Shown here in pieces: positions 19,968 through 29,737 of a stretch of 64,000 bases of DNA. Source of the stretch: Vibrio injensis (GTDB lineage: Bacteria > Pseudomonadota > Gammaproteobacteria > Enterobacterales > Vibrionaceae); NCBI RefSeq assembly GCF_001895205.1, contig NZ_BDJF01000027.1, forward strand, positions 496,001-560,000, written 5' to 3'. Within the stretch, counting starts at the first letter, position 1, and every line of letters starts with the position of its first letter. The notes below the pieces were generated by a model. That model was not told the origin of the DNA. It saw only the letters and a program-made list of their open reading frames with translations, and did not search any database. Position numbers and translations under genes: made by a program.

Positions 19968-20102
19968 ATGGGTAACGATTTAGGTTCAGCCTACATTGGT
20001 CAACTTATCGCCAAGCAGATGATGCACGAAGCATTGTACGGTAAAGTAAAACCTAAGAAGAAATCTTTCATTAAAACAGTATGGAAGAAGCTCAGCAAAT
20101 AA
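19968..20102 (+). CDS. Small basic protein of 44 aa, unknown function
   Basis: ATG at 19968, TAA at 20100-20102. AGAGGTGG lies just upstream, with a plausible promoter and a strong terminator behind, so it forms a complete transcription unit. The protein has a short helical N-terminus (AYIGQLIAKQMMHEALYG) and a Lys-rich tail (KVKPKKKSF, VWKKLSK). I know no family for it. The basic tail suggests nucleic-acid or membrane-surface contact, but this is inference. Confidence 0.6.
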   Translation: MGNDLGSAYIGQLIAKQMMHEALYGKVKPKKKSFIKTVWKKLSK

Positions 20103-20122
20103 TCTGAGTATAAAGAATATAA

Positions 20123-20155
20123 AAAAGCCCTGAGTGAATCAAACTCAGGGCTTTT
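20123..20155. terminator. Bidirectional rho-independent terminator
   Basis: AAAAGCCCTGAGT (20123-20135) pairs perfectly with ACTCAGGGCTTTT (20143-20155), loop of 7. It serves the 44-aa gene and the convergent glutaredoxin gene. Confidence 0.88.
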
Positions 20156-20157
20156 GG

Positions 20158-20781
20158 CTATTTCTTCGCTAATGAAATAACGTTATTGAGCGGCTCATCT
20201 TGTAATGAACCGGTTTGAGGATGTTCAAGTAACCAAGTCTGCAGCGCGTCATAGCCTCCGATATATTGACCATCTAACCATATTTGCGGGACAGTCACTG
20301 GAGTTTTAGCACCAATGATGGCTTTAACTTCGGGGATCATTCGATAGAGAGCGGCGCTGTTTTTTACGACATCAAAATATTGAAAACGAATGCCAGCTTC
20401 TTGTAAGGCTAGCTTGGCTTTTTGACAATATGGACAAGAGGCTTTGCCATAAACAATATTGCCTTGTAAGGTCTCACGTTGTGCTGATTGCTCGATCACT
20501 GCTTGTACAAGAACCCCTCGATTGAGTGCTGCACCTTGGCTGATGATTTTACCTTCGACAATCACAATAGGAGCGTGCCAAGCACCGTATTTTAGTGGTT
20601 CCCACCAGTGACTAAGCCAATCTTTGCTTTGTAAATTAATTTCAATGCCTGCCAGTTCATTAGCAAAAGTATCTTCAAGAATATCCTGAGTTAGTGTGCA
20701 TTCACCGCAGGGAATATTGACTTTAAACGGTCCAAATTGACCGGCCCACCGGTATAGGGTGATATTGATTGGTGTCGCCAT
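20158..20781 (-). CDS. Glutaredoxin-domain protein
   Basis: A 207-aa protein with two parts: an N-terminal thioredoxin-fold-like region with CGEC (in NIPCGECTL) and a C-terminal glutaredoxin domain with the active site SCPYC, the TVPQIWLDG cis-proline segment and the IGGYDAL glutathione-site segment. It probably reduces disulfides with glutathione. GAGG precedes the ATG at 20781; an upstream start at 20802 adds seven residues without a good site. Confidence 0.8.
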   Translation of the reverse strand: MATPINITLYRWAGQFGPFKVNIPCGECTLTQDILEDTFANELAGIEINLQSKDWLSHWWEPLKYGAWHAPIVIVEGKIISQGAALNRGVLVQAVIEQSAQRETLQGNIVYGKASCPYCQKAKLALQEAGIRFQYFDVVKNSAALYRMIPEVKAIIGAKTPVTVPQIWLDGQYIGGYDALQTWLLEHPQTGSLQDEPLNNVISLAKK

Positions 20782-20971
20782 AAGTAACCTCGACGGTAAC
20801 AAGAGAAGTGAGTCATTGGCCTTATCTTTAAAAGTGGCTTAGCAATGACTCTTGGTAAGTATATAAGAATTTTTGTTAGTTTTGAGAGTTTATCGTCGGA
20901 AAGATAGAGCCCACCGATGGAGGATGCGTATTTAACAGGTTATGGGGGGAAGGGACTAGAGCGTGGCAATG

Positions 20972-20995
20972 AAAAGGGCCAAGCGGAGCTTGGCC
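20972..20995 (-). terminator. Rho-independent terminator of the porin gene
   Basis: GGCCAAGC (20977-20984) pairs with GCTTGGCC (20988-20995); read leftwards, the stem is followed by TTTT. It lies 35 bp past the porin stop codon. Confidence 0.7.
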
Positions 20996-21029
20996 AAAAA
21001 GGACAGTATGCAATGGAGTTTATGAAACA

Positions 21030-22001
21030 TTAAAAATCGTAACGTAATCCAAAACGTAGAGTATCTTCACTCTGAGTCTCAACGCCATTAACGACAACAT
21101 CGTCAAGATTGTTCAGTTTATAGGAGATGTAGCTACGTAAAGCAGAGTTGAATTGGTAATAAGCGGCAAGTTCGAAGAAATCGGCGCTATCTGTCTTGTT
21201 TCCAGAGATTTTATCTTCACTTTTGCCGTAAACGCCTTTCAACGTCATCTGCTTGTTTAACTTATAAGCGGCGGCAAGTTCTAGAGCATTAAATTCACTA
21301 TTGGCTTTATCATCATTATCACCAAAAGAGTAAGTCGCTCCTAACGATAATGCATCAAGCTTATAGCCTACGCCGAGTAACCATTGATTTTGTTTACCTT
21401 TACCGACACCATTATCGCCAGCTGAGTAGGCTGCACCAAGGTCCAGTCCGATAGGTAAAGAATACAATCCAGAAATACCATATAAATCAGCATTATCTTT
21501 ACTATTAGCGGCATAGGTTGCTTGCAGATTAAGTGCATCGAATTGACCACGATACGCAATCACACTGTCTGTTTTATCAGAGGCTGAGGTAATGTACTGT
21601 TGGATCCCTGAAAACTCGGTGGTATCGGTGAGATTAGAAATTTGTACCGCTGCCATGTCCTGTTTACCGAATGAAATATCACCGACATTGGTTGCAAAAC
21701 CAGCATACATGTAGCGATTTTTAAACTCTGAGGTTCCGGTATTCTGTTCCGCTTCGTAAAAAGCAAATCCTCTTAGGTCATCGGCAACTTGAGTTGAGCC
21801 TCTTACATTCAGACGAGCACGCGTACTATCTTTCATCGTCCCATCTATTTCTGCGCCTTTATCACCGATAAAATCACCACGGAATTCAACGCGGCCACCA
21901 ATTCTCAACTCCGTGCCATCAGCGCTATAAACGGTTGCGGCTAAAGATGATCCTGAGACCAATGCGGCGAGAATGGCGGTTGTCACTGCTGCTTGTTTCA
22001 T
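21030..22001 (-). CDS. Outer-membrane porin (Gram-negative porin family)
   Basis: A 323-aa precursor. The signal peptide (MKQAAVTTAILAALVSGSSLA) is cut before ATVYSADG; the mature protein starts with the porin pattern GTELRIGGRVEFRGDF, has alternating beta-strands throughout, and ends in the aromatic LRYDF needed for insertion by the Bam complex. It resembles the OmpU/OmpC superfamily of 16-strand trimers; the exact Vibrio type is not clear. The start at 22001 is chosen because the longer frame would put extra residues before the signal peptide. Confidence 0.85.
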   Translation of the reverse strand: MKQAAVTTAILAALVSGSSLAATVYSADGTELRIGGRVEFRGDFIGDKGAEIDGTMKDSTRARLNVRGSTQVADDLRGFAFYEAEQNTGTSEFKNRYMYAGFATNVGDISFGKQDMAAVQISNLTDTTEFSGIQQYITSASDKTDSVIAYRGQFDALNLQATYAANSKDNADLYGISGLYSLPIGLDLGAAYSAGDNGVGKGKQNQWLLGVGYKLDALSLGATYSFGDNDDKANSEFNALELAAAYKLNKQMTLKGVYGKSEDKISGNKTDSADFFELAAYYQFNSALRSYISYKLNNLDDVVVNGVETQSEDTLRFGLRYDF

Positions 22002-22276
22002 TATTATTACCCTATTTAGTAAATTGAGCTTCATGCTCTATGGTTGGTTTGAGAGTAAGGTAGAACGTTTAAATGACGATTTGATTGCTCAAATGTGACG
22101 ATTACATTTTGTTTTTATGGAAGAAAAAAGACTCGACCATGTTTTCATTTGCTTTTATTGCAGACGGGAAGTGAAGGCATTCATATGGTGTTTTTGATTT
22201 TTATCTTTCGATGAAAGCTTGGCGATTTTTTAAGATAGGTTACACTTTGTGCTCACTCATTATTCAAGGACGAGCG

Positions 22277-22891
22277 ATGAACGCGATACGCTATGAACAA
22301 CAATTGGTTTACCCATCAAAGATACTGTGTGTCGGGCGTAACTATGTAGAACACATCAAAGAGCTCAATAACTCGTTACCAGAGCAAATGGTGGTGTTTA
22401 ATAAACCCAACAGCAGTATTGCAAAACAATTACATGCCTATCATCAAGAAACCTTGCACTACGAAGCGGAGATTTGTTTTCTTATTCGTAATGGCGATTA
22501 CGCAGGTGTGGGACTTGGACTGGATTTAACCAAGCGAACTTTACAATCTCAGCTCAAGCAAAAGCAGCTACCTTGGGAGAGGGCAAAAGCGTTCGATGGC
22601 TCGGCTGTCTTTAGCCGTTTTATTGATTTAACCGGCATCGATATCGCTACTTTACAGTTAGAGCTATACATTAACTGTGTGCGAGTACAATGTGGTGGTG
22701 TTGCGCAGATGATTTTCTCTCCCGCGCAGATTTTAACGGACCTTCAATCTTATACTAGTTTGCTGGATAACGATGTGGTGATGACGGGAACGCCACAAGG
22801 GGTTGGTGAAGTGCATCGGGGTGATGTTTTTCTCGGCCGTTTAAAATCTGCCGACCAAACTTTAATTGAAGTGGAATGGTTGGCTGAATAG
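22277..22891 (+). CDS. Fumarylacetoacetate hydrolase (FAH) family enzyme
   Basis: A 204-aa cytoplasmic enzyme. It has the family pattern KILCVGRNYVEHIKEL, the metal-ligand glutamates in HYEAEICFLI, and the closing motif VVMTGTPQGVGEV with GDV. Small FAH proteins include acylpyruvases, oxaloacetate decarboxylases and oxaloacetate tautomerases, and this length fits that group. AAGGA at 22266-22270 fixes the start at 22277. The LysE gene follows 64 bp later on the same strand. Confidence 0.82.
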   Translation: MNAIRYEQQLVYPSKILCVGRNYVEHIKELNNSLPEQMVVFNKPNSSIAKQLHAYHQETLHYEAEICFLIRNGDYAGVGLGLDLTKRTLQSQLKQKQLPWERAKAFDGSAVFSRFIDLTGIDIATLQLELYINCVRVQCGGVAQMIFSPAQILTDLQSYTSLLDNDVVMTGTPQGVGEVHRGDVFLGRLKSADQTLIEVEWLAE

Positions 22892-22955
22892 CTTCCTCAA
22901 TAGCAATGTCGCTGGCTTTAAGATAGAATTCGCGACTTTGTGCTGCTATTGAGCG

Positions 22956-23609
22956 ATGATAATGATTGATATGACTATTTTACCGCTGTACCTCACCGCG
23001 GTAATTGCGTTGCTGTTAATACCGGGCCCTGACATGTTATTAATTGCCAGCTCAAGCTTGAGTTATGGGCGTAAAGTCGGCGTATTTGCTAGCTTAGGCA
23101 ATGCGACCTCAGGCGTTATTTTAACCTTGCTCGCTGCCCTTGGTGTTTCGGCTATGGTGGCGATGAGCCCAATCGCCCTCACTGTGTTACAAGTGTTAGG
23201 TGCAGGCTATTTATTGAAAATGGGCGTTGATTGTCTGCGCAGTGGCGCGAGTGATGCTCCTCATCTTGCTCAAGGGAACGCACTAAGTAGTACTTTTTAT
23301 CAACGAGCTTTGGTCAGTAACTTACTTAATCCTAAGGCATTGGTATTTTTTGTGATGTTTTTACCACAGTTTGTGTCGAGCAATGTCCCCGCAAGTTCCG
23401 GTGAACAAATGTTAATCTTGGGGATTGTACTCAATATCTGTGGGTTACTGTTTAATTTACTGCTGGTAGGTTTAGTCGGCTGGGGCGGACATGTCTTGCT
23501 TGAGAATGCCAAGTTTCGTTTATATCAGCACAAATTGATGGGTGGGATCTTTTTCTTACTCGCCTTATGGATGTTGAGTGATCTACTGCTTAGTTTTATG
23601 CCAAGCTGA
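22956..23609 (+). CDS. LysE/RhtB-family amino-acid exporter
   Basis: A 217-aa inner-membrane protein with about six helices. The signature LLLIPGPDMLLI near residue 20, the LGNATSG segment and the NLLNPKALVFF motif identify the family, which exports lysine, threonine, homoserine or related compounds. Three in-frame ATG codons (22956, 22962, 22971) are close together and the upstream Shine-Dalgarno is poor, so the exact start is uncertain. Confidence 0.85.
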   Translation: MIMIDMTILPLYLTAVIALLLIPGPDMLLIASSSLSYGRKVGVFASLGNATSGVILTLLAALGVSAMVAMSPIALTVLQVLGAGYLLKMGVDCLRSGASDAPHLAQGNALSSTFYQRALVSNLLNPKALVFFVMFLPQFVSSNVPASSGEQMLILGIVLNICGLLFNLLLVGLVGWGGHVLLENAKFRLYQHKLMGGIFFLLALWMLSDLLLSFMPS

Positions 23610-23638
23610 CAGCCAATCACACGGCATTATTTTAATGC

Positions 23639-23669
23639 ACCCTCGCTGAATTGAGCATCAAGCGAGGGT
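23639..23669. terminator. Probable bidirectional terminator
   Basis: ACCCTCGCT (23639-23647) pairs with AGCGAGGGT (23661-23669) between the LysE gene and the convergent phosphohexomutase. The T-runs are weak. Confidence 0.5.
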
Positions 23670-23677
23670 ATCTGCTG

Positions 23678-25384
23678 TTACACTAAACTACTTTGATGCT
23701 CGCTGATCAGCAATGCCATTTGTTCTTCGGTGCGTTGTTCTGCATCAGCAAAACTTTCCTCTGCGCTAAACGTTCCAACCACTTCATAGTAGCATTTGAG
23801 TTTAGGCTCGGTGCCTGACGGACGAACAATCACTCTTGCGTCATCTTGTAAATGATAAATCAGAACATCACTACTTGGCCAAGTGAGCGGCTCTGTCGTG
23901 CCGTCTTGATGATAACGAACGGCGAGTTTTAAATCATCGCAGCTGATCACAGCACGACCGGCAATGGTATGGGGAGGGTTCGCTCGTAGATGATCACCTA
24001 TGGGTGGCGTATCTGGCGCGAGAGCAATACTGCGCTGCGCAGTAATGTATAAACCGTGTTGACGATATAACGTCTCTAATTGATCCCAAATAGTTTTACC
24101 TTGGCTATACAGTTCTGCCGCGAGTTGGGCAAAGGCCACCATAGCGGACAAGCCATCTTTATCCCAAACGCTATTACCGACGGTGTAACCTAAGGCTTCT
24201 TCATAAGCAAACAAGAATGGATGCTGCTCTGATTGCTTCGCCATTGCCACATTAGTTAACCATTTAAAACCTGTCAGTGTTTGGTAATAAACCGCGCCAT
24301 GAACGGCAGCAATTTTACTGAGTAGGCTAGAAGAGACGATGGTATTTCCGACTAATGGGGCTTGATGCGCGGTATGACGGAGCAGGTAATCGCCGAGTAA
24401 TGCACCGACTTGATCGCCCGTCAGCATTTGATATCCGCCTTCAGGTTTCGCCACGGCAACCGCGAAACGGTCGGCATCGGGATCATTGGCGCAGGCAAGC
24501 TCGGCATTCACCGATTCGGCTAAGGCTATGACTCTGTCCATAGCGCCGGCTTCTTCGGGGTTAGGGAAGTTAACCGTCGGGAAGCTACCATCGGGTTCGC
24601 GTTGCTCTTTGACACTCAGTACCTTATTAAATCCGGCGTCAGCGAGCAGGGTTTCTGCCATTTCGGCACCGACGCCGTGCATGGCGGTATAAGCGATGGT
24701 CACACTAGACGGATCGGTGTGATGCTGCAGCAATGGACTGGCGTTAATGGTTTGCCGATAGGTTTGATAATAATCATCTTGCAGCCAAACCAATAACCCT
24801 TGCTGTTGAGCTGTATCGAGATCCAGTGTTGGCACCGCTTGCGTTGCCGCTAAATCAATTTGACTGGCAATGCCTGAGTCATGGGGAGCAATGATCTGCG
24901 CGCCATTTTCCCAATAGACTTTAAAACCGTTGTATTCTGGCGGATTGTGGCTAGCAGTAACGACCACTGCGGCGGCGGCTTGTAAATGTTTGACCCCAAA
25001 TGCCACTACCGGAGTAGGCGCTACTTTATAGGTAAGATAGACCTTAATGCCTAAAGCGGTCAGTACCGAGGCGGTATCTTGAGCAAATTGCTGTGAATCT
25101 GGGCGGCCATCATAGCCAATGACGACGCCTCGTTGTTTGGCATTGTCGACTTGCTGGATCAGATAATGACCCAATCCGACCGCGGTTTCTTGAATCACTA
25201 GCCGATTCATGCGGTTAGGGCCGCATCCCACCTTACCGCGTAGGCCAGCGGTGCCAAATTCTAAGCGAGATTTAAAGCGATCGGCAATTTCATCTTGCTG
25301 TTGGTTATCAATTAAAGTTTGTAATTCTTTACGGGTACGGAGGTCTGGATCTTTTGCTAACCAGAGCGTGACGTTATTGTTCAT
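23678..25384 (-). CDS. Phosphohexomutase (PGM2-like phosphoglucomutase/phosphomannomutase)
   Basis: A 568-aa cytoplasmic enzyme moving a phosphate between the 1 and 6 positions of a hexose or pentose. Visible: substrate entry RLEFGTAGLRGKVG, catalytic serine in VTASHNPPEYNG, metal loop DPDADR, sugar-binding loop EEALGYTVG, and phosphate-binding RPSGTEPKLK. The length fits the PGM2/PgcA group rather than the ~450-aa ManB group. AAGGTGA lies before the ATG at 25384; a GTG at 25393 overlaps that site. Confidence 0.9.
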   Translation of the reverse strand: MNNNVTLWLAKDPDLRTRKELQTLIDNQQQDEIADRFKSRLEFGTAGLRGKVGCGPNRMNRLVIQETAVGLGHYLIQQVDNAKQRGVVIGYDGRPDSQQFAQDTASVLTALGIKVYLTYKVAPTPVVAFGVKHLQAAAAVVVTASHNPPEYNGFKVYWENGAQIIAPHDSGIASQIDLAATQAVPTLDLDTAQQQGLLVWLQDDYYQTYRQTINASPLLQHHTDPSSVTIAYTAMHGVGAEMAETLLADAGFNKVLSVKEQREPDGSFPTVNFPNPEEAGAMDRVIALAESVNAELACANDPDADRFAVAVAKPEGGYQMLTGDQVGALLGDYLLRHTAHQAPLVGNTIVSSSLLSKIAAVHGAVYYQTLTGFKWLTNVAMAKQSEQHPFLFAYEEALGYTVGNSVWDKDGLSAMVAFAQLAAELYSQGKTIWDQLETLYRQHGLYITAQRSIALAPDTPPIGDHLRANPPHTIAGRAVISCDDLKLAVRYHQDGTTEPLTWPSSDVLIYHLQDDARVIVRPSGTEPKLKCYYEVVGTFSAEESFADAEQRTEEQMALLISEHQSSLV

Positions 25385-25593
25385 CGTGGTCACCTTTAAT
25401 AGATAGTGTCAGTAGACATATTGTAAGTAATATTTATTCTCATTAATGGGCGCGCAATCGCTAAACGCGTTCTCTTCTTGCTATAGCAACGGATGTTCAG
25501 TCAACCCAGCAGCGTCAAGCAAAAAGGCCAGCCATCATTGGAGTCGATGTAAAAAGTATATTCAAGTCGTTTGAAGATGAACATGTTTAATGG

Positions 25594-25611
25594 TGTAAAC
25601 TTTAAGTTACA
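25594..25611. promoter_or_regulatory. TyrR box upstream of aroG
   Basis: TGTAAA-N6-GTTACA matches the TyrR consensus TGTAAA-N6-TTTACA with one change. It lies about 150 bp before aroG, a known member of the TyrR regulon in enteric bacteria. Repression by TyrR with tyrosine or phenylalanine is inferred. Confidence 0.65.
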
Positions 25612-25761
25612 CCCTGTTATTTTTGTATTGAATGCTGAGTGGTTGAAAATTGATAAAAATAGTGCTTGCGATTGCTTGGTGAAGTGGTTAAGTTACTTAC
25701 AAAGCATAACCGAGCAGTGATGGGAACTCCTGCAGTAATCAGTAATAGGAAGAAGTAAGCG

Positions 25762-26814
25762 ATGTATCAAACCGATGATGTCAATATAAAACGTATCAAA
25801 CAATTGCTGCCTCCAGTGGCCGTATTAGAGAAATTTCCTGCCAGTGAAGCTGCTTCTTCAACCACATTTCAAGCCCGTGAAGCGATACATAACATTTTAC
25901 ATGACCAAGATGATCGTTTGTTGGTGGTCATTGGCCCTTGTTCTATTCATGACCCTAAAGCCGCGATTGAGTATGGCCAGCGCTTGAAAGCCTTGCGTGA
26001 TGAATTAAGCGGTCATCTTGAAGTGGTGATGCGGGTATATTTTGAAAAACCGCGTACCACAGTGGGCTGGAAAGGACTGATTAACGACCCGTATCTTGAT
26101 GATTCCTATAAAATTAATGACGGTTTGCGTATTGGTCGTAAGTTGTTATTGGATTTAACCGATATGGGAATGCCAACCGCCAGTGAGTTTTTGGATATGA
26201 TCACGCCGCAGTACGTCGCGGATTTGATCAGCTGGGGAGCCATTGGCGCTCGCACAACCGAGTCTCAAGTACATCGCGAGTTGTCTTCGGGACTTTCATG
26301 CCCAGTGGGATTTAAAAATGGTACTGATGGCAATATTAAAATTGCCACCGATGCGATTCGTTCTGCCAGTGCTTCACACCACTTTTTATCGGTGACTAAA
26401 TTTGGTCATTCGGCGATTGTAGAGACGGCGGGTAACCCTGATTGCCATATTATTCTACGTGGCGGCAAAGAGCCTAACTACAGTGCTGAGCATGTTGCGG
26501 CGATTAAACAAGAGCTAGAAGTCTCCGGTTTAAAACAGAAAGTGATGATTGACTTTAGCCATGCCAATAGCTCTAAGCAGTATCAGCGACAAATGGTGGT
26601 GGCAGATGACGTTTGTGCGCAGCTGCGCGCTGGTGAACACGCTATCTTTGGGGTGATGATTGAGTCCCATTTAGTGGCAGGTCGTCAGGACTTAGTGGAT
26701 GGTCAAGCACCGACTTATGGACAGTCGATTACCGATGCATGTATCGGTTGGGATGATACTGAAAAAGTATTACGTCAGCTCGCGCAAGCGGTTGAGGCGC
26801 GTCGTAACCTGTAA
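25762..26814 (+). CDS. aroG: 3-deoxy-7-phosphoheptulonate (DAHP) synthase, AroG type
   Basis: A 350-aa cytoplasmic enzyme joining phosphoenolpyruvate and erythrose-4-phosphate in the first step of the shikimate pathway. The length equals E. coli AroG and the sequence matches along its length: start YQTDDVNIKRIKQLLPPVA, metal-binding VIGPCSIHDP, KPRTTVGWKG, GARTTESQVHRE, and IDFSHANSSKQ. This is the feedback-regulated class I alpha type. The 377-bp region upstream holds the TyrR box. AGGAAG precedes the ATG. Confidence 0.95.
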   Translation: MYQTDDVNIKRIKQLLPPVAVLEKFPASEAASSTTFQAREAIHNILHDQDDRLLVVIGPCSIHDPKAAIEYGQRLKALRDELSGHLEVVMRVYFEKPRTTVGWKGLINDPYLDDSYKINDGLRIGRKLLLDLTDMGMPTASEFLDMITPQYVADLISWGAIGARTTESQVHRELSSGLSCPVGFKNGTDGNIKIATDAIRSASASHHFLSVTKFGHSAIVETAGNPDCHIILRGGKEPNYSAEHVAAIKQELEVSGLKQKVMIDFSHANSSKQYQRQMVVADDVCAQLRAGEHAIFGVMIESHLVAGRQDLVDGQAPTYGQSITDACIGWDDTEKVLRQLAQAVEARRNL

Positions 26815-26837
26815 GGGATTTTGTTTCTGGTCGATAA

Positions 26838-26866
26838 AAAATAGGCGCTGAATCAGCGCCTATTTT
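26838..26866. terminator. Bidirectional rho-independent terminator
   Basis: AAAATAGGCGCTG (26838-26850) pairs with CAGCGCCTATTTT (26854-26866), a 13-bp stem between aroG and the convergent lactate operon. Confidence 0.85.
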
Positions 26867-26877
26867 ATGGCGTCAAC

Positions 26878-29712
26878 TTAATTATTTGGCCTTGATACTT
26901 CATCTAACAAATACAAAATAGATTGATAAGGGATCCCACTATGATGGGATAAGCCGATTTCACAAGTCCGACTATTACTAAAACCACGTTGGCAGTTGGC
27001 GGGTACTTGTTGTTTCAGCGATTGTACGGCAGCTTGGTTGAGCTCTGGCGTGGTAAAGCCCTTATCACCAGCAAAACCGCAGCATTGAATATGCTCAGGA
27101 ACAATCACGTCTGATACGCAAGCTTGCGCGACCGCTAACATGGTCTTCTCAAGCGCCATTTTTCGTGAGCTACAGGTGATGTGCAGCATGACTGTTTCTT
27201 GTTTTGGAGTAATGCTTAAATGCTCTAAAACATACTGACTGATAAAGCCTGCCGGTTCAAAAATCTGCATTGGCTGGGTAAAGTGATCCATACTGCGTTT
27301 GGCACATGGGCTGGTATCGATGAGTACTGGATAGCGGCCCTGTTCACTGGCTTGCCACAATGCTTGTTCTAACTGCTGCGCTTTTTGAGTGGCAATATCA
27401 AACATCCCTTTACTGTCATAAGGCATACCACAGCATTGAGAAGAGACATCGTTTGGGATAATGGCCTCAAAGCCGGCTTTGTTGAGCAGGGATAAAGTCA
27501 CTTCGGTCAGTGGCCGTGGATCAAGGGCGTTTTTGCCTTGCGCCATCGTCCGGCTGGCGCAAGAGGGCAGGTAGACGACTTTTTTCTCGCGTCGTGGCAA
27601 ATTCGCCGCTTGTTTTGCCAGTGGATAGCGATTGGCGCGAGGCAGCTCTACCATCCATAAGGGTGTTTTGCCTTTGCTGAATTTGCGTAAGCTTTGGCTC
27701 AGTTGACTGATTCGCGCTTCTCCGCAGACGTTAGTTGCCAGTTGATTGACTTTAAGACCCGTTGTCACCAGTGCGGTGGTGGTGGAAAAATGGTCGGCTG
27801 TCCAGCGCGCAATCGGAGTAAATTTGGCGTATTTTGCCTGGCGTAATTGTTTAATTAAATCGCCCGTGTTGATACCCACTGGACAGCGCTCGGCGCATAA
27901 ACCAGTGGCGGCGCAAGTATCAATACCTTGATATTGGAATACACGATTCATTTCATCGCTGGCAATCTCTTCTCCCGCTCGCTGACGACGTTGTAATTCA
28001 CGATACAGCACAATTCGCTGGCGAGGAGATAAGGTCAAGGTGCGTGATGGACAAACGGGTTCACAAAAACCACATTCAATGCAGCGATCAACCAAAGGAT
28101 CGGCGGCGGGCATCGGCTTAAGGTGTTGTAGATGCGCTTGAGGATCGGCGTTGATGATGACGCCAGGATTGAGCAGTCCTTGTGGATCAAACAGACTTTT
28201 GATGCGCTGCATAAGAGCGTAGCCTTCTTTGCCCCATTCTAGCTCGACATAAGGAGCCATATTGCGCCCCGTACCATGTTCCGCTTTTAACGAACCTTGA
28301 TACTTGACCGCGACCAATTCCGCAACCGCATCCATAAATGCGCCGTAGCGGTCTATTTCAGCTTGCTGTTCAAAACCTTGTGTGAAGACAAAGTGCAAGT
28401 TGCCTTCTAAGGCATGACCAAAAATGATCGCTTCATGATAGTGATACTGATCGAATAGGGTTTGCAGTTCACGTACCCCAGCGGCGAGTTTTTCAACCGG
28501 AAAGGCGACGTCTTCGATGATCACCGTCGTGCCGACCTCACGGACGGCGCCGACAGCTGGAAACATACCTTTACGAATGCCCCATAAGGTGGCAACAGTT
28601 TGGCTGTCACGAGTAAACGGCACCGATTGAATGATCTGATAATCGCTGAGGCTATCCATAATGGCTTGGCACTGACTATCGAGTTCGACTTGTTGACTGG
28701 CGTGCGATTCCACCAATAGAGCGCAGGCTTCGATATCGAGTTCGGCAATAAAGTCTGGCATGCCAGGTTTATCAGCAACAGAACGGAGCGCGCGACCATC
28801 CATGAGTTCCACCGCAGCAACTGGCGTACTGGACAAGGTGGTTACCGCTTGGCAGGCTTGTTCAATAGTGGCAAAAACCAAGAGCGCTGAGGCTTTGTAG
28901 CGATGTTCAACTACGGTGTTATAGGTAATATCAGCGATAAAGCCGAGTGTGCCTTCTGAGCCGATTAACAGATGTTCGATGATGTCGATCGGATCATGAT
29001 AGTCAATGAGCGCATTAAGTGCATAACCGGTGGTATTTTTTAAGCGATATTTGTGACGAATTTGTTCAGTGAGCTGAGTATTGGCGCGAGTGTGCGCGGC
29101 TAACGTTTCAATGCCCGCGAGCAAGTCTGCTTTGCGGCGTTTGAAGTCAGCAATACTTTGCTCATCTCGGGTATCAAGCACGACGCCGTCAGCAAAAACG
29201 ATGGTCATGCTATCAACGGTACGATACGAGTTGTGCGCGGTACCGCAACACATGCCACTCGCATTATTAGCGGCGATACCGCCAATTTTACAAGTATTGA
29301 TTGAAGCGGGATCAGGACCAATTTTACGTTGGTAAGGGGCAAGGTATTTATTGGCGTCCGCGCCGATAACCCCCGGTTGTAGCCGAATTTTATGGCCGTC
29401 ATCAAGAATTTGATGCTCACGCCAATCATCAGTTAAGGTGATCAAGACAGAATCAGACACCGCCTGACCAGATAAGCTGGTGCCAGCGGCGCGAAAAGTA
29501 AAATGAATGCCCAGCTCAGAGCAACACTGAATCGTAAATATCACTTCATCAAGAGACTGTAAACGTAAGACGATTTTAGGCACTAAGCGATAAAAACTGG
29601 CGTCAGTACCATAGGCCAAACGTTGCGCTGGCTGAGTGATGATGCGCTCACTAGCAACGCGGGTTGCCAGTTGAGTGATCAGCTGCTGATAGTGTGAGGG
29701 TAACTCACTCAT
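26878..29712 (-). CDS. FAD- and Fe-S-containing D-lactate dehydrogenase (Dld-II type)
   Basis: A 944-aa membrane-associated flavoprotein. An FAD-binding type 4 domain (about residues 45-230, with RAAGTSLSGQAVSD) and its C-terminal domain are followed by two Fe-S motifs, CIECGFCEPVCP near residue 545 and CAATGLCAERCP near 600, then two CCG domains (SQCCGMPY near 757 and QCCGFAGDKG near 875). This is the architecture of Shewanella Dld-II and of GlpC-like oxidoreductases. As last gene of lldP-lldD-dld it likely oxidises D-lactate to pyruvate and passes electrons to quinone. It begins 26 bp after lldD. Confidence 0.85.
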   Translation of the reverse strand: MSELPSHYQQLITQLATRVASERIITQPAQRLAYGTDASFYRLVPKIVLRLQSLDEVIFTIQCCSELGIHFTFRAAGTSLSGQAVSDSVLITLTDDWREHQILDDGHKIRLQPGVIGADANKYLAPYQRKIGPDPASINTCKIGGIAANNASGMCCGTAHNSYRTVDSMTIVFADGVVLDTRDEQSIADFKRRKADLLAGIETLAAHTRANTQLTEQIRHKYRLKNTTGYALNALIDYHDPIDIIEHLLIGSEGTLGFIADITYNTVVEHRYKASALLVFATIEQACQAVTTLSSTPVAAVELMDGRALRSVADKPGMPDFIAELDIEACALLVESHASQQVELDSQCQAIMDSLSDYQIIQSVPFTRDSQTVATLWGIRKGMFPAVGAVREVGTTVIIEDVAFPVEKLAAGVRELQTLFDQYHYHEAIIFGHALEGNLHFVFTQGFEQQAEIDRYGAFMDAVAELVAVKYQGSLKAEHGTGRNMAPYVELEWGKEGYALMQRIKSLFDPQGLLNPGVIINADPQAHLQHLKPMPAADPLVDRCIECGFCEPVCPSRTLTLSPRQRIVLYRELQRRQRAGEEIASDEMNRVFQYQGIDTCAATGLCAERCPVGINTGDLIKQLRQAKYAKFTPIARWTADHFSTTTALVTTGLKVNQLATNVCGEARISQLSQSLRKFSKGKTPLWMVELPRANRYPLAKQAANLPRREKKVVYLPSCASRTMAQGKNALDPRPLTEVTLSLLNKAGFEAIIPNDVSSQCCGMPYDSKGMFDIATQKAQQLEQALWQASEQGRYPVLIDTSPCAKRSMDHFTQPMQIFEPAGFISQYVLEHLSITPKQETVMLHITCSSRKMALEKTMLAVAQACVSDVIVPEHIQCCGFAGDKGFTTPELNQAAVQSLKQQVPANCQRGFSNSRTCEIGLSHHSGIPYQSILYLLDEVSRPNN

Positions 29713-29737
29713 GTTGAACTCCTGTTTTCACCACGGA

